Of a DNA stretch of 64,000 bases, positions 38,705-49,689 are shown one piece after another. The DNA comes from Cryptomeria japonica (lineage: Eukaryota > Streptophyta > Pinopsida > Cupressales > Cupressaceae), in NCBI RefSeq assembly GCF_030272615.1, contig NC_081415.1:106867254-106931253 (forward strand), read 5' to 3'. Every line of letters starts with the position of its first letter. The stretch's first letter is position 1. The translations under genes and the position numbers were made by a program. A model generated the notes under the pieces. It did no database searches. It saw only the letters and a program-made list of their open reading frames with translations, and had not been told where the DNA came from.

Positions 38705-39925
38705 GTAATACGTTCAATTCTGGGCGAAGTTCTCCCAAATGTGTTCACTTCCCACATTTAGGCCGAAATCCACCCTAAGCCGTTGATCTTTGCTCATCCA
38801 ACGGGCGAGGGACCAAGGTACCTGTTGTGACTTTGCGGGTCTATTTTTTAAGCCTGTTTAATAATTTTAAACTTCTGTCCGAAAAAGTGCTTTATAGACT
38901 TACTTATATTTAATTAAATTTAAAACGTTTCAATTCCAGGCGAAGTTCTCCCAAATGTGTTCACCTCCCACATTCGGGCTGAATTCCACCCTAAGTCATT
39001 GATCTTTGCTCATCCAACAGATGATGGTACCTATTGTCAGTTGTCATGGGTCCCATGACTTCTACTAGTTTTCAGGCTCGTCACCATACTCAGGTCACTT
39101 TTTTGGGCAAAGTTCTCAGAAATCTATTCACTTCCCACATTCGCCCCAAAATGCACCCTAAGTCATTGATCTTTGTTCATTCGATGGTCGATGGTACTTT
39201 TTTTAAGATGTACTGGGCTCCACGACTTCTGCCATTTTTCTGGCACGTCACCATAATCATGTCACTTTTCGGGTTTGATTTTTTATTCTATTTAATCATT
39301 TTAAACCTCCGCCCGAAAAAAAGCTTTATAGACTTAATTATATTTAATTACATTTAAAATGTCCAATTCCGGGCGAAGTTCTCAGAAAGGTGTTCACTTC
39401 CCACATTCGGGCCGAAATCCACCCCTAGTTGTTGATCTTTGTTCATCTAATGGACGATGGTACCTATTTTAAGATGTAGTGGGTCTCATGACTTCTGCCA
39501 TTTTTCTGGCACGCCACCATACTCATGTCACTTTTTTGGTTTGATTTTTAGTCTATTTAATTATTTTAAAATTCCACCCAAAAAAGAGATTTATAGACTT
39601 AATTATATTTAATTAAATTTAAAATGTCCAATTCTTGGCGAAGTTCTCAGAAAGGTGTTCACTTCCCACATTCGGGTCGAAATCCACCCTAGCCGTGGAT
39701 CTTTGTTAATCCAACGGTCAATGGTACCTGTTTTAAGATGAAGTGGGTCTCACGACTTCTGCCATTTTTTTGGCACGTCACCATACTCGTGTTACTTTTC
39801 GGGTCTATTTTTAAAGTCTACTTAATCATTTTAAAATTTTGCCCGAAAAAGAGATTTATAGTCTATAGACTATAGACTTTCACTTAATTCTATTTAATTA
39901 AATTTAAAATGTTCAATTCCGGGCA
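38705..39925. repeat. Tandem array of ~170-280-bp units, five copies and a partial
   Basis: Each unit starts near CAATTCYGGGCGAAGTTCTC, continues GTTCACTTCCCACATTCGGGCCGAAATCCACCC and TTGATCTTTGYTCATCCAA, and ends in ACGACTTCTGCCATTTTTCTGGCACG and TTTATAGACTTA. Starts lie at about 38712, 38929, 39100 (diverged), 39363, 39628, with a broken end at 39911. It is non-coding. A more distant copy is at about 42870-42950. Confidence 0.85.
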
Positions 39926-39929
39926 ATAG

Positions 39930-40320
39930 TTTGAGATAACTATTAAATATAATGTTAATATTATTTGTAAAAATTTTAAATTAAAAAATGGTATAAAACA
40001 TGAAACTTAGTTTCTAGAATAAAACAAATAACTAAATAAAAATATAAATTTTGATATGCAATTTGAAAGGTAAAAGTTTAATATTAAAAAGAAAACATTC
40101 AATATTAAATCTAAAATATTAATTTAAAGTTTAACAAAATTCTTTGAAAATATGTTTACGATATATAATTTTCAAAAATAGTTTAAATATATATATTAAA
40201 TTTCAACATAAATTTAGTCTATTAATTTAAAAAAATGTGCAACTACAATCCTCAACTTGTTAAGGCGAGCAAATTTGGAAAGTACAAATGCCAAGGTGGT
40301 GATTAATTGTTGCACAAGGA
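39930..40320. other. AT-rich spacer, nothing recognised
   Basis: Poly-A/T-rich DNA between the tandem array and the next coding remnant. No ORF, RNA or transposon end is visible. Confidence 0.5.
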
Positions 40321-40607
40321 GTTGTTTGTGGCATGCTGCATGAAAGGAGGAAGGGGAGGATGGCAGGAAATCTTTTTCCTGATCTCATGGCATTAATGTT
40401 TTATCGTGCACATTCATTACTCGACCTATAAGACAGAGGCAGATTTTTTTACCTTTTGATCTGTGTACCACTTTTTGCTTTGAAGCAGCTGTAGAACAAA
40501 TCTGTAGTTTGTAGAATCGTACCTTCTGAAGACATTTTTTGCAGGAAGTGATTTTGAAATTGTAGGTGACAATGGAGGCCAATTTCACACTTTGAACAGA
40601 CAAGAAG

Positions 40608-41276
40608 TTGGTGCCCTTTTTGGGCAAAGTATCTGATAAACGAATGCAAGGACTGTTCAGGTTTAAGGAGGAGAAGTTGTGGGTGGCAGCTCGACTAATG
40701 CTTGCAGAGGAGGTGGCACATATCAGTCATCGGTATCAAACTAACATGGAGGTTTACTCTCTGATTATGGCGTGGGCCTGTGAATTTGAACCGGAGGTGG
40801 AAAAGGTAAAACTCACATTGGTCAAATTGATTGATGGGGAGTTTTTGATTAAATTGGATTCGATCTTGGAGTGGGTGGTGCCGGGAGTTGGCATTCGAAT
40901 TATGGAAGAGGACGACTAGGAGGAATTACTTCCTTTTATTTGTGGCCCAGAGGATGAAATCAAATACCAGTGCCGTGAACGAGCCCGAGTGGGGTGGGAA
41001 GCGATGAAACTCTTTGTTAAATTAATGAGGGTGGATGAAGTCCTGAATGCTTTGCATGTGGTGGCAAGGATGGAGGTTGGTAGGGCATTGAGAGATAGGG
41101 TTGAAGAAGGAAGGGCCATACAGCTACTGGCAGGCTTGGAGGGTGACCCCGACTTTGGGTTCCTAAACTGCATTCCAAAAATGAAAGCTGAAGCGACAAA
41201 AGGGAAAGCCAAAGCATCGACCTCCGAGGAGGGAAGGGCCTAGGAGGAGGTGACCCAGGGGGATAGTGAGACTGAG
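40608..41276 (+). pseudogene. Unidentified ORF, ~212 codons with one in-frame stop
   Basis: An ATG at 40608 opens a frame interrupted by TAG at 40917-40919 and resuming in the same frame to TAG at 41241, with a further in-frame EEVTQGDSETE tail. The first half (ARLMLAEEVAHISHRYQTNM, then LTLVKLIDGEFLIKLDSILE) and the second half (AMKLFVKLMRVDEVLNALHV) are helical, and the end is Lys/Ala-rich. It is less AT-rich than its flanks, which fits a coding origin. About 100 bases on, CAATTAATTGAATGAAAAAA resembles the tail of the gene at 52.7-54.4 kb. No family is recognised. It may be a transposon-associated protein. Confidence 0.4.
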
Positions 41277-41884
41277 TGAGCGGCCTATTGGTAATGAACT
41301 AGTTTTTTTGTCTGCTTGCTATAAGTTGTGGGCAAATTTTGTATCTTGAAACTTTTCAATTAATTGAATGAAAAAACCTTGACCGATAAAATTTTGTATC
41401 TTGCAACTTTTGAAATTTTGTATTTTGAATGACTATATAGTAATAGTATATATTTATTAAATTATAATAAACCATAATCAATGTACAAATAATTAATGGA
41501 ATAAATTGAATTTTTTTTTTATAGCATTACATAAAAAAGATCACAGTATTAAATTTATTTCCATTGTTTAACAAATAATTGAAATAACATAGCTCATATA
41601 CAAAAAGCATTTGAAAGAAATTAATTAATAAAAATGAAATAGAATTATAGAAAGTATTTTTATATCCATAAGACTATAAGAGGCAAAGTGAAACAAACTG
41701 GAATTTGAAAAATTATCATTAATATTTATGCTTTTGAAATTTATAATTTTTTCGTCTGAGACTTGAGTCCCACAAAAACTTAAAAGCCAAAATGAGTGAG
41801 CCACTGGCAGCCTGTTAGGGTTCAAGGATATAGGAAAAAAAAACCACAGGGGGGTGGGGCTAGGGCACAAGTAGTGGAATTGTT

Positions 41885-42511
41885 TACAATTTTGCCCTAA
41901 GAATCTGGCCCTCCTTCCATGTAGAATTGTTCGAACAACATAAGCTGAGAGAATTCTTCAAGACACATGTAGCTTGGAAAGTCGTCCAGGAGGAACCATT
42001 TTCAGAGGAAGTCCCTACCAATCCACGCCCATTTTCTGTGATGCGTCAACTGCTCTGCATTCAGGTTTAGGAGAAATGTTTGCCTAGCCACTGATAGTGT
42101 TTGGTCAGGGAGGAGAAGCTTGGATAAATCACTCGCCCAAGGGATCCCTGCCCCTACTTCTACAAGAACGACAAGAGTAATGTCATCTCTGAGGAAGTCT
42201 CCCTTAAAAACCTTCCTCAACAACATCAGCATATCCACCTTGTCTCCTCCCAGGTACAGAAGAGACGCTAAGAAGCGGGATGTAAGGTCCGTGTTAACAC
42301 GATACCTATTTTCATTTTGCAGAAATTCTCTGCCCAGCACCATCCACACAACCTCATTGGTGAATGACCCAACCTCCTTGCAGACTGATTGGAGGGTTGG
42401 GTCTCTAATGGAGCCTAGAAAGGCCCTTTGGTCCTCTAGATAAATGATTCTCAAGCGGATGGGAGTGTCCATCTTGAGAAAATAGATTAACAAATTAAAC
42501 AACCTAAGCAT
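41885..42511 (-). pseudogene. Unidentified ORF, ~205 codons with one in-frame stop
   Basis: The frame opens at an ATG at 42511, with a second Met (KMDTPIRLRIIYL) 13 codons later. It reads through TGA at 42004-42002 into KWFLLDDFPSYMCLEEFSQL and ends at a TAG near 41908. The composition is protein-like, with ordered hydrophobic spacing (LASLLYLGGDKVDMLMLLRK, VARQTFLLNLNAEQLTHHRK). It faces the ORF at 40.6-41.3 kb, so two small broken genes converge. Family unknown. Confidence 0.4.
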
Positions 42512-43084
42512 TGAGCCTATAAACCTAAAATACCATGAGCAAAGGCTAATTGAAGATGAAAGAAGCAGAGATCGTATATAAATTGTTGAAGCTCTTGATT
42601 GTAATAATTACTTCTTTAACAATATTAATTGATATAATTTTTTTAAAATCTTTCATATCTCTACAAATCTTTCCCATAAATGCACTATTGTGCAAAAATG
42701 GAAACAGCTATGAACCAGTACCAAATTGGCAAGTATCACATTGGAAGTCGTGGGGACAGAGTGGATTGCCGTAAGTGAATAGATATATATTAAATGAATG
42801 AAATTATCGATCGTGATTTGTGACATTTGATACATGTCTATTGAATCCAATTCCATTCCATGCACTTTTTGGTGAGCTATGTTCTCTTCAAAAAATTGGG
42901 CCGAAATAAAACTTCAGCCATTGATCTACGATCATCAAATGGTTTAAAATCATTGATAGATTTTAGGTATGTGTCACCCTTTACGTGTCAAAGAGGCCAC
43001 ACTTATTGATACATTATGCAGAGTCCGTACTTAATGTATTATGTGATGTGATGTACTGATGTGATGTGATGTGCCTTGTCTATT

Positions 43085-43520
43085 AATGGAAATTGGCAAT
43101 GAATTCATGAAATCGCCAATGAGTTATATATTGTACCATAAATAACAAAATATTCGCCAAAACAAATTAAATAATTTTCAAGCTGTGGAAAAAAATCGCT
43201 ATTACATTTAAATAATTTTCAAGCGATGGATAAAAATCGCCAATACATTTAAATAATTTTTCCTTCGGAGTAAAATTTTTTGCTCATACAATTATATATT
43301 TGTTCATTTTAACAAAAACTATTCGCCTTGCACAATAAATATTTTCCCCATAGAACAAGGTGTTATTCACCAGAAATGTATGGCATTTTCGTACCCTTGA
43401 AAAAAAATTGCCAATACAAAATAATTTTTTCCTCATTTTAAAAAAAAATTTCGCCATTGATATAAAAATTCCCCCCCAAAAATAATGTCTGATTTGCCAG
43501 GATTTTACATAGTTGCCTGG
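43085..43520. repeat. TCGCC-motif cluster
   Basis: AATCGCCAAT, ATTCGCCAAA, ATTCGCC and TTTCGCCATT recur near 43112, 43150, 43238, 43321 and 43451, with diverged AATTGCCAAT and ATTCACC variants. ATTTAAATAATTTTCAAGC is repeated at about 43168 and 43207. The motif class and orientation match the cluster upstream of the hAT gene at 29.5-30.0 kb. No TIR was identified. Confidence 0.5.
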
Positions 43521-43724
43521 GGGGGGTTTCTTAAAGTTATCCTTGGTTTTGGCATTGAGATAAGCCACATTTGGAAGTGGGAGTTTTGGATTTTCCTGTT
43601 GTGGGTTTGCAGTTAGAGAGATTGGGAAGGAAGACTTTTAGAGGTGTACGGGCCATGGCATTGGTATTAGCCCTAAAACTTGTGAATGCACATCAGCTAC
43701 TGATGCCATTTGGTTTTGGCTATC

Positions 43725-43820
43725 CTACCAAGTTACAATAAATTATATATATTAGTATCACTATACTTGGCTATGTCATGCCAAGTTACAATAAATTATA
43801 TATATTAGTATCATTGTATT
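43725..43820. repeat. Direct repeat, 33-bp arms
   Basis: CCAAGTTACAATAAATTATA followed by TATATTAGTATCA occurs at about 43727 and again at about 43785, separated by a short spacer. The copies are identical apart from their edges. Confidence 0.75.
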
Positions 43821-43954
43821 TGACACACAACTATACTTACACTGATAGGGTATGACTCTCAATGTTCTGATGCATTGGGGGGCACAACGGGAGCATGCCT
43901 AGTGTAAACCTGCCCACCTGGATGTGCTCGTGATGTTGGTTTGTGCCCACGACA

Positions 43955-44070
43955 AAACTTTGACAACATTGACAACTTTGACAACTTTGACAATAATTGA
44001 ACAACTTTGACAACAACTGAGAAACTTTGACAACAACTGAGAAACTTTGACAACAACTGGGCAACTTTTA
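43955..44070. repeat. Minisatellite of ACAACTTTG and ACTTTGACAACAACTGAGAA units
   Basis: A run of 9-12-bp GACAACTTT units changes into three copies of a 20-bp unit, AACTTTGACAACAACTGRGA. The Cys/Gln/Ser ORFs on the minus strand are its translation. Confidence 0.8.
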
Positions 44071-44651
44071 CATCTTTTATCGAGATGACCCCAAACTTTC
44101 ACAAATGACTTCAAATGATCATTAATGGTCCCAAATCACCTTATTTAGATAAAACAAATGGAAAACAAGACAAAAACCAAAATTTGACCATTGCGAACAT
44201 GAGGGTGCTCTCACACCACTTACATTGACAAATATAAATGAAAGGAATCAAAAGCATCCAGTTATCGTTACCATGGATCAAATCTAACCATTACCATTGA
44301 ATTTCATTTTGATTGAGACAAGGAGTTTCGTAGGGTTAATTCAATATTTTAGAAAGCTTATCAAATCATATTCCACAATTGCAATGCTTTATATCATAGA
44401 TTTTTGTTGTTTATATTCATATTGTTGATTACATAGGCAAATATTCATTTAGCTTTATGAAAGGGTAGCCACCAAATACACCGAATAGTTTGAGAAAAAA
44501 TTAACCATATCAATTATAAATAGTCATTTATATATATCAAAATGCACAATAATCAACATAATGAACACATTCTGTATGCATCGAATATGCCTATCAATAT
44601 CAACTAAATGCACAATAATGAGTACAATACACATTTTTTGGATCAAATATC

Positions 44652-44652
44652 A

Positions 44653-44696
<44 letters not shown>
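44652..44696. repeat. (CA)n(TA)n compound microsatellite
   Basis: A CA run of about 26 bases passes into a TA run of about 18 bases and abuts the palindrome at 44694. Confidence 0.85.
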
Positions 44697-44771
44697 TGAC
44701 TTGGCATATATGCCTTTGTATATATATATATATATATATATATATACAAAGGCATATATGCCAAGTCAATA
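44694..44771. repeat. Perfect 78-bp palindrome
   Basis: The arms read TATTGACTTGGCATATATGC then CTTTG and (TA)n to the centre between 44732 and 44733, and the right half is the exact reverse complement. Both strands therefore encode the same Tyr/Ile peptide. It can extrude as a cruciform. Confidence 0.95.
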
Positions 44772-44899
44772 CAAGTTTTACAAAAATGTGGCATATGCCA
44801 TGTCCAAATAGATATACAATAAAAATGTAGAATATGTCTATTCAATGACCACATAACACTATATGATCCTATACTTGTGGTGGATCATCAAAATTGAGC

Positions 44900-47510
44900 C
44901 TCTTTGATGCAGTACATGACTTTGTAGATGTTTGCACAACCACAATTCAAAAGCCAAGTTAGAATCCTTTTGTAGAAAATAGTTCATAATTATCAACATA
45001 ACTATGCATTTAACCATAATTTCTTTGCAATTGAAATGCAGATTACCTCATATGTTGATCTAGGATCTACTGTCTTCTCTTTGTTAGTCTTAGGAGTTTT
45101 CTTGAACACAAACTTCAAAGGATCCAAGTTATGGCCGAATCATGAAGGGACCTATTGTAGATTAAATATAATTAATACAATGTACTAACATACACAAATC
45201 AAAAACACTAAAAATCTACAATATAGAGAACAAAAGTGTACTAGAGCCTCATATGCTTCTCTAGTAGATTGAGGAGTGCTCACCATTGATGGAGTAGCTA
45301 CGGCTATTACGTAGATACGAAAAAATGATTAAAGATTAAATACAATTAATATAATGATAGGTAATGTAGGTTAAATACAATTAATACTATATATAAAACA
45401 AAAGTGTATTGAAGCTTGAGATGCTTCTCTAGTACACGGAGTAGGGCTCACCATTGATGAAGCAGCTATGGATATTTCCTGTATGAAAAATGATAAGATT
45501 ATAATTTATCACATGTTCACATGTACACGTGCATATAATCATCAAATCAAGAAAATAAAGTAGAGATACATTCCTCCACCCTCTCTCGATCCTTGAGTGT
45601 ATCCAGTGCATTCAATAATTCTACAAAGCCCAATGGCTATTGTATATAAAATAGATAAAAAACATTAATCAATCTACAAATTCCAGCTAAGACAATTTCA
45701 ACCTTTTCAAACAATTGTACAATTAAAAATGTGTTCAATTACCTTCTTCCCATGTTTAGGCATTGTTGAGGATTTCTTTTGCTGAGAACGAGGCCTAGAC
45801 ATAGAGGGAGTACCATAAAACAAACAAAATTAACACAAGAGATATTAGTAGATAATATTACACATAATTTAAAACAAATCTAAAAATAAATGACTTGCAT
45901 ATTCCATCAAAAGAATACATAAAATAAGGTGTACAAAATATGATACTGCATAGCTTTGTAGGCCAAGATTGATTGCTGATAGCATGACATTATCAATCTA
46001 GGACATTGGGTCCCTCGTTAATGCCTACAAAACAAAAAATTGTCAAGCATTAAAGAGAGTTAGTATATCTTATAATTTTTAAAAAATTCAAAGTACTATT
46101 ATATTTGAACATGTTACAAAATTTATACCTTAGGCATCGAAGTTGCAACTACAATAACTGCGAGAGGAATATCAGATGGTGTATTAACATCCACTGCTGC
46201 ATCCTAAAATGCATATTGTTTGTATCAATTTAAATCGATCTATAAATGAAAATTCATTTACAATTACAAATTCTAAGCGATTGATAAATAAAATGTTATG
46301 AATTCAAAACAACACACTTGTGTCTACGACTGACTAGCAAACAACATGTCCATGAATTCATTTGTCAACACCACATCCTCAGTCATGCAGGTTTGACATC
46401 TACTCCCACAAATTGTGCATAGATGGGATGTGGAACCATCTGCACTAGCCTCAACATCCATTCCTATGCATATGCCTGAGCAAGTGGGACACACATGCTT
46501 AATGGCCTGACCAACGCTAGTTGCCTCAACTAATGGATCATCATCCAGGCCAAGAGGGTGTGCTAATTGTGTCCCATGCTAGATGATCACATCAGTTAAT
46601 GTTGTGGCTACCTAAAGAGTCTATAGCTCCATCGACTCTCTCAGGGCTACTGGGACCATCACATGCACCTTGGGTTTGGGTGTTAGGGGGCGATGACTCT
46701 GCAGGCCTATTACCCTACAGGCTCTAGGTCTATCTTGGGCAGAGCTATCACTTCTACCATGGAACTCTCTCATATCAAAATAATTAGGTTGCTCATTGAG
46801 GACAAACTCACATTATAATTTTCTTAAAAAATATGACGGAACCTCAAAATTACTACAAGTTGGTTTGTCAAAGACCATCCACCACCTATTCCACAAAAGA
46901 TTCTTCATCTACACATTGGTACACCAATGTATGAGAAACGTCTTTACATTAAGAGGTAAGGACTCACAAGTTATATGATAAAAAAGAGAGCACATATTTG
47001 TGCTTTACTTATGTTTTTTCTTTTCACTGCATCATATGATAACCTATCAGCATAATAAGTGCGACACCTATCCCTATAGTTTCCCCATTTTGTAATCTGA
47101 CTTGAAACTATAGTGGCACCACTAGCCAATGTTTCTAGGCTAGCAGCAAGGGATAAATGATTCTCAAGCTTAGATGTTTTCAATCTATTAATCAGTCTAG
47201 TTATTTTAGTAGTATTTTTCCCTAACTGATTAAGCAAATCCTCCTATGTAGCTGATGTACGATCTAAAGGAGGAGCTAGAGGTGTATCCTAAGGGTTTTT
47301 CCAGTGGGTTTTGTTGTGGTTATTGTTGTGGGTTTTGCTGTGGGTTTTGAGGTGCGTCCTTTTGTGGTTCTAGATTTTTAGAATCTGATATTGGTAACAA
47401 AAAAAACTAAACAAAATCAATGAATTTAAATTGAAAACGTAAATAAAATTTATCAAATGTGCAAAACAAAAAAAAAATGCATAATCGACCTCTTTCCATG
47501 GTGTCTGGGT
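44900..47510 (-). pseudogene. Multi-exon pseudogene with Cys-pair domain, family unknown
   Basis: The minus strand shows a chain of short exon-like segments with good splice dinucleotides. A Pro/Gln part (QNPQQ near 47.33 kb) leads into a helical frame ending at 46971 (ITKWGNYRDRCRTYYADRLS). A Trp-rich part follows (LLWNRWWMVFDKP, about 46890). A segment at about 46612-46325 has HVCPTCSGIC...HLCTICGSRCQTC, three C-x2-C pairs that could bind zinc. Exons at 46203-46129 (75 nt) and 46024-45947 (78 nt, one TAG) are both phase 0 with AG/GT borders. Smaller ones lie near 45.78, 45.62, 45.45, 45.28 and 45.09 kb. Stops show decay. Regular 75-78-nt exons with ~100-base introns contrast with the permease gene and hint at transposon origin. 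The boundaries are approximate. Confidence 0.4.
45140..45490 (-). repeat. Tandem duplication containing an exon-like segment
   Basis: Two copies (about 45140-45330 and 45335-45490) share AGATTAAATAYAATTAATA, ACAAAAGTGTAYTRGAGC, ATGCTTCTCTAGTA and GCTCACCATTGATG words. On the minus strand each holds a Ser/Thr-rich segment (SMVSTPQSTREAYEAL and SMVSPTPCTREASQAS). An exon and its intron were probably duplicated. Confidence 0.65.
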
Positions 47511-49600
47511 GTGAAAATATATAGCTCGTGCATGGTTTGGAACAAAAAGACCCCTAAAACTCGCTCTTGGCCATGGAAGAAAAGAATATAGTCAACTGTA
47601 AAAAAAAATTATTGACAGGGACCGTGTACATGGTCTTATTTCCTAAAGGACCACATACGTGGTTTTGTCCCTTTGGGCTTGGGCACAATGTGTTAAAGTT
47701 GTGAAATACAACCTCACAAAACCTAGTGAACACCTCTATGTAAATAACCTGTCACAACAATGGAAGATTAACACAAAACACAAAGATTGCTTTGAAAACC
47801 TAGAGCAAGAATATGCAATAATAATAATCAGAATGGTTAGGATTACAAAAGTCCCAATCCTTATAAAAGGAGATCAAACCTAAAAACATAAACCCTAAAA
47901 GCAATTAATAATTAATAATGAATATTAACTATTAATATTCCTAAGTTTGGCTTCCTAAATTTATCTTAAGTGAAATAGAGAAAAGGTGACTTAATTATTA
48001 AATCAATATGATTTAATTAATCAAGTAAACTAATACCTTTTACTCTAACACCCCCCTTAAGATCAAATTAGGGGGAAGCTAAAAAAACTAAGGACTAGAT
48101 GCTAGAAATCTAAAAATGGGTCTTGACAACAAGGATTGATGAGGTACCAAGTACAGTGAAATCTTTGTAAAGTGGAGAAAAGGGAGAAGACCTAGTGGGA
48201 ACAAAAATCCTCTCCAAGAAGAGATGAAAGCTCAAGTGAAGGACTAAGAAGCTTCCAAACAAGAATGTTCTAAAAGATAGGAACAAAAGACGAGCATGAA
48301 GAATCACTGAAGCATGAAGAAGCTACAAATTCTATCATAGAATGATTGCTAAGATGTTCAAATAAAAACCTCCTCTTAAACAAAAGATGGTTAGGATCAA
48401 GAAGACATGAATCTACATGAGTTCCCTCAATGACACTACTTGAATCTGAATCAGATGGCAACCATAGGCAAAACATCTAGAACCCGAAGATACAGATGGC
48501 ACCACTACCAATAGTCTGAAGAACTGATCAAATGAAAAATGGAAGGTTGCCTCCATAAATAAGAATGGAAGAGTGTCCATATGGTAAGTGTTCCATCTCA
48601 CTGAAATGCATGGGTAACTAGACTCTACATCCACCTAGTGCATAAGAACAAATACTAAATACATAGCTCACTCCAACAGGAAACCAAGGAAGCATTAGAA
48701 CCAACAGTAGAAACCCCCCCCATAATGCTAACAAGGGAGAGGTATGACAGGTACACTAAATTTGAAAGCCATAATGTAGTGCATGAACAAGAAACAAGAA
48801 CATCTGACCGTGCAGACATGAAAGTACAAGCAAATACAAAGGGTGTGCAAACCAAGGCACACATGCATGAGAAATGTATGAAGGAAAACAAAATCAAACA
48901 TCAAACCCCCATGACACTTTATATCATAGTGCGAGTACAATAAGGCACAAAGCTGATGTGCAGGATCCTATAATACATGTGTAATACGAAGACACTTTAT
49001 CTCAATGCGATTACAAAATCATAAGTGCTTACAATGAAAGCTTAGAATGTTAAAAAAAGACATAAGACTAGAAATACATGAAGAACAACCAAAAATAAGT
49101 GATCCCACATAAATGATAAATTTTCATGATGTCATATATCCAAGTAGTTCACTAGAGTGTGAAAACACAAAAAATAGAATAAAATGTACTTCAAGTAAAA
49201 TCTGAAAAATGTGCATGGATGGCTGTGAAGATCTCTAAAACACCGTCCCAACATCGCTAGAATCACAAAAATTGGAGAAACTGGCAAAAAGTTATGAGCT
49301 CAGGATTGAAAATAGTACCTTTGACTTCAAAGGGTTGTAGAATACACCAGCAAAAAAACCAGGTGATGAAACCCACATATCTGTAAAGTAGACGAAACTA
49401 GCTCTGTGACAATATCTTGTTTGCCAAAAAACAACATCGTATGCCCAAGTTATGACCAACAAAAAAAAACCCCTCTTGTAGGGCACAAAGAGCGTCATAG
49501 GGTCCATGCAAGATGTCTATACCACTAACGTCAGCACTGATGCAATGTTCTTTTGTTGCAAAGGGTTGAATTTTTTTGTTTTAATTAAAAATAATAATCT
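47510..49600. other. Non-coding region, probable decayed retroelement
   Basis: ORFs here are short and lack family signals. CTAACACCCCCCTTAAGATC at about 48043 resembles reverse-strand LTR-element leader DNA, but no terminal repeats are found. A CCGTGTACATGGTC / CCACATACGTGGTT hairpin pair lies at 47624-47664. Confidence 0.35.
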
Positions 49601-49689
49601 TTTAACAATGTGCACCAACTTGACTGATATCAATGAATGGGTCCCTATGCTCCCTCTTGTATTAGAACTCTTGGCTCCTTAGTTGCTGA

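Noticed and set aside
29520-43520. Terminal inverted repeats for a 14-kb composite hAT element
   Set aside because: I compared the sequence near 29.47 kb with that near 43.5 kb by eye and found no convincing inverted ends. The TCGCC words also run in the same direction in both clusters.
43837-44114. Cys-rich small ORFs that could be taken for a metallothionein or toxin-like peptide
   Set aside because: The Cys residues come from the ACAACTTTG minisatellite read on the other strand. Three overlapping frames show the same effect.
44561-44854. Matching ORFs on both strands at 44.6-44.8 kb
   Set aside because: They arise from the perfect palindrome, which reads the same on both strands.
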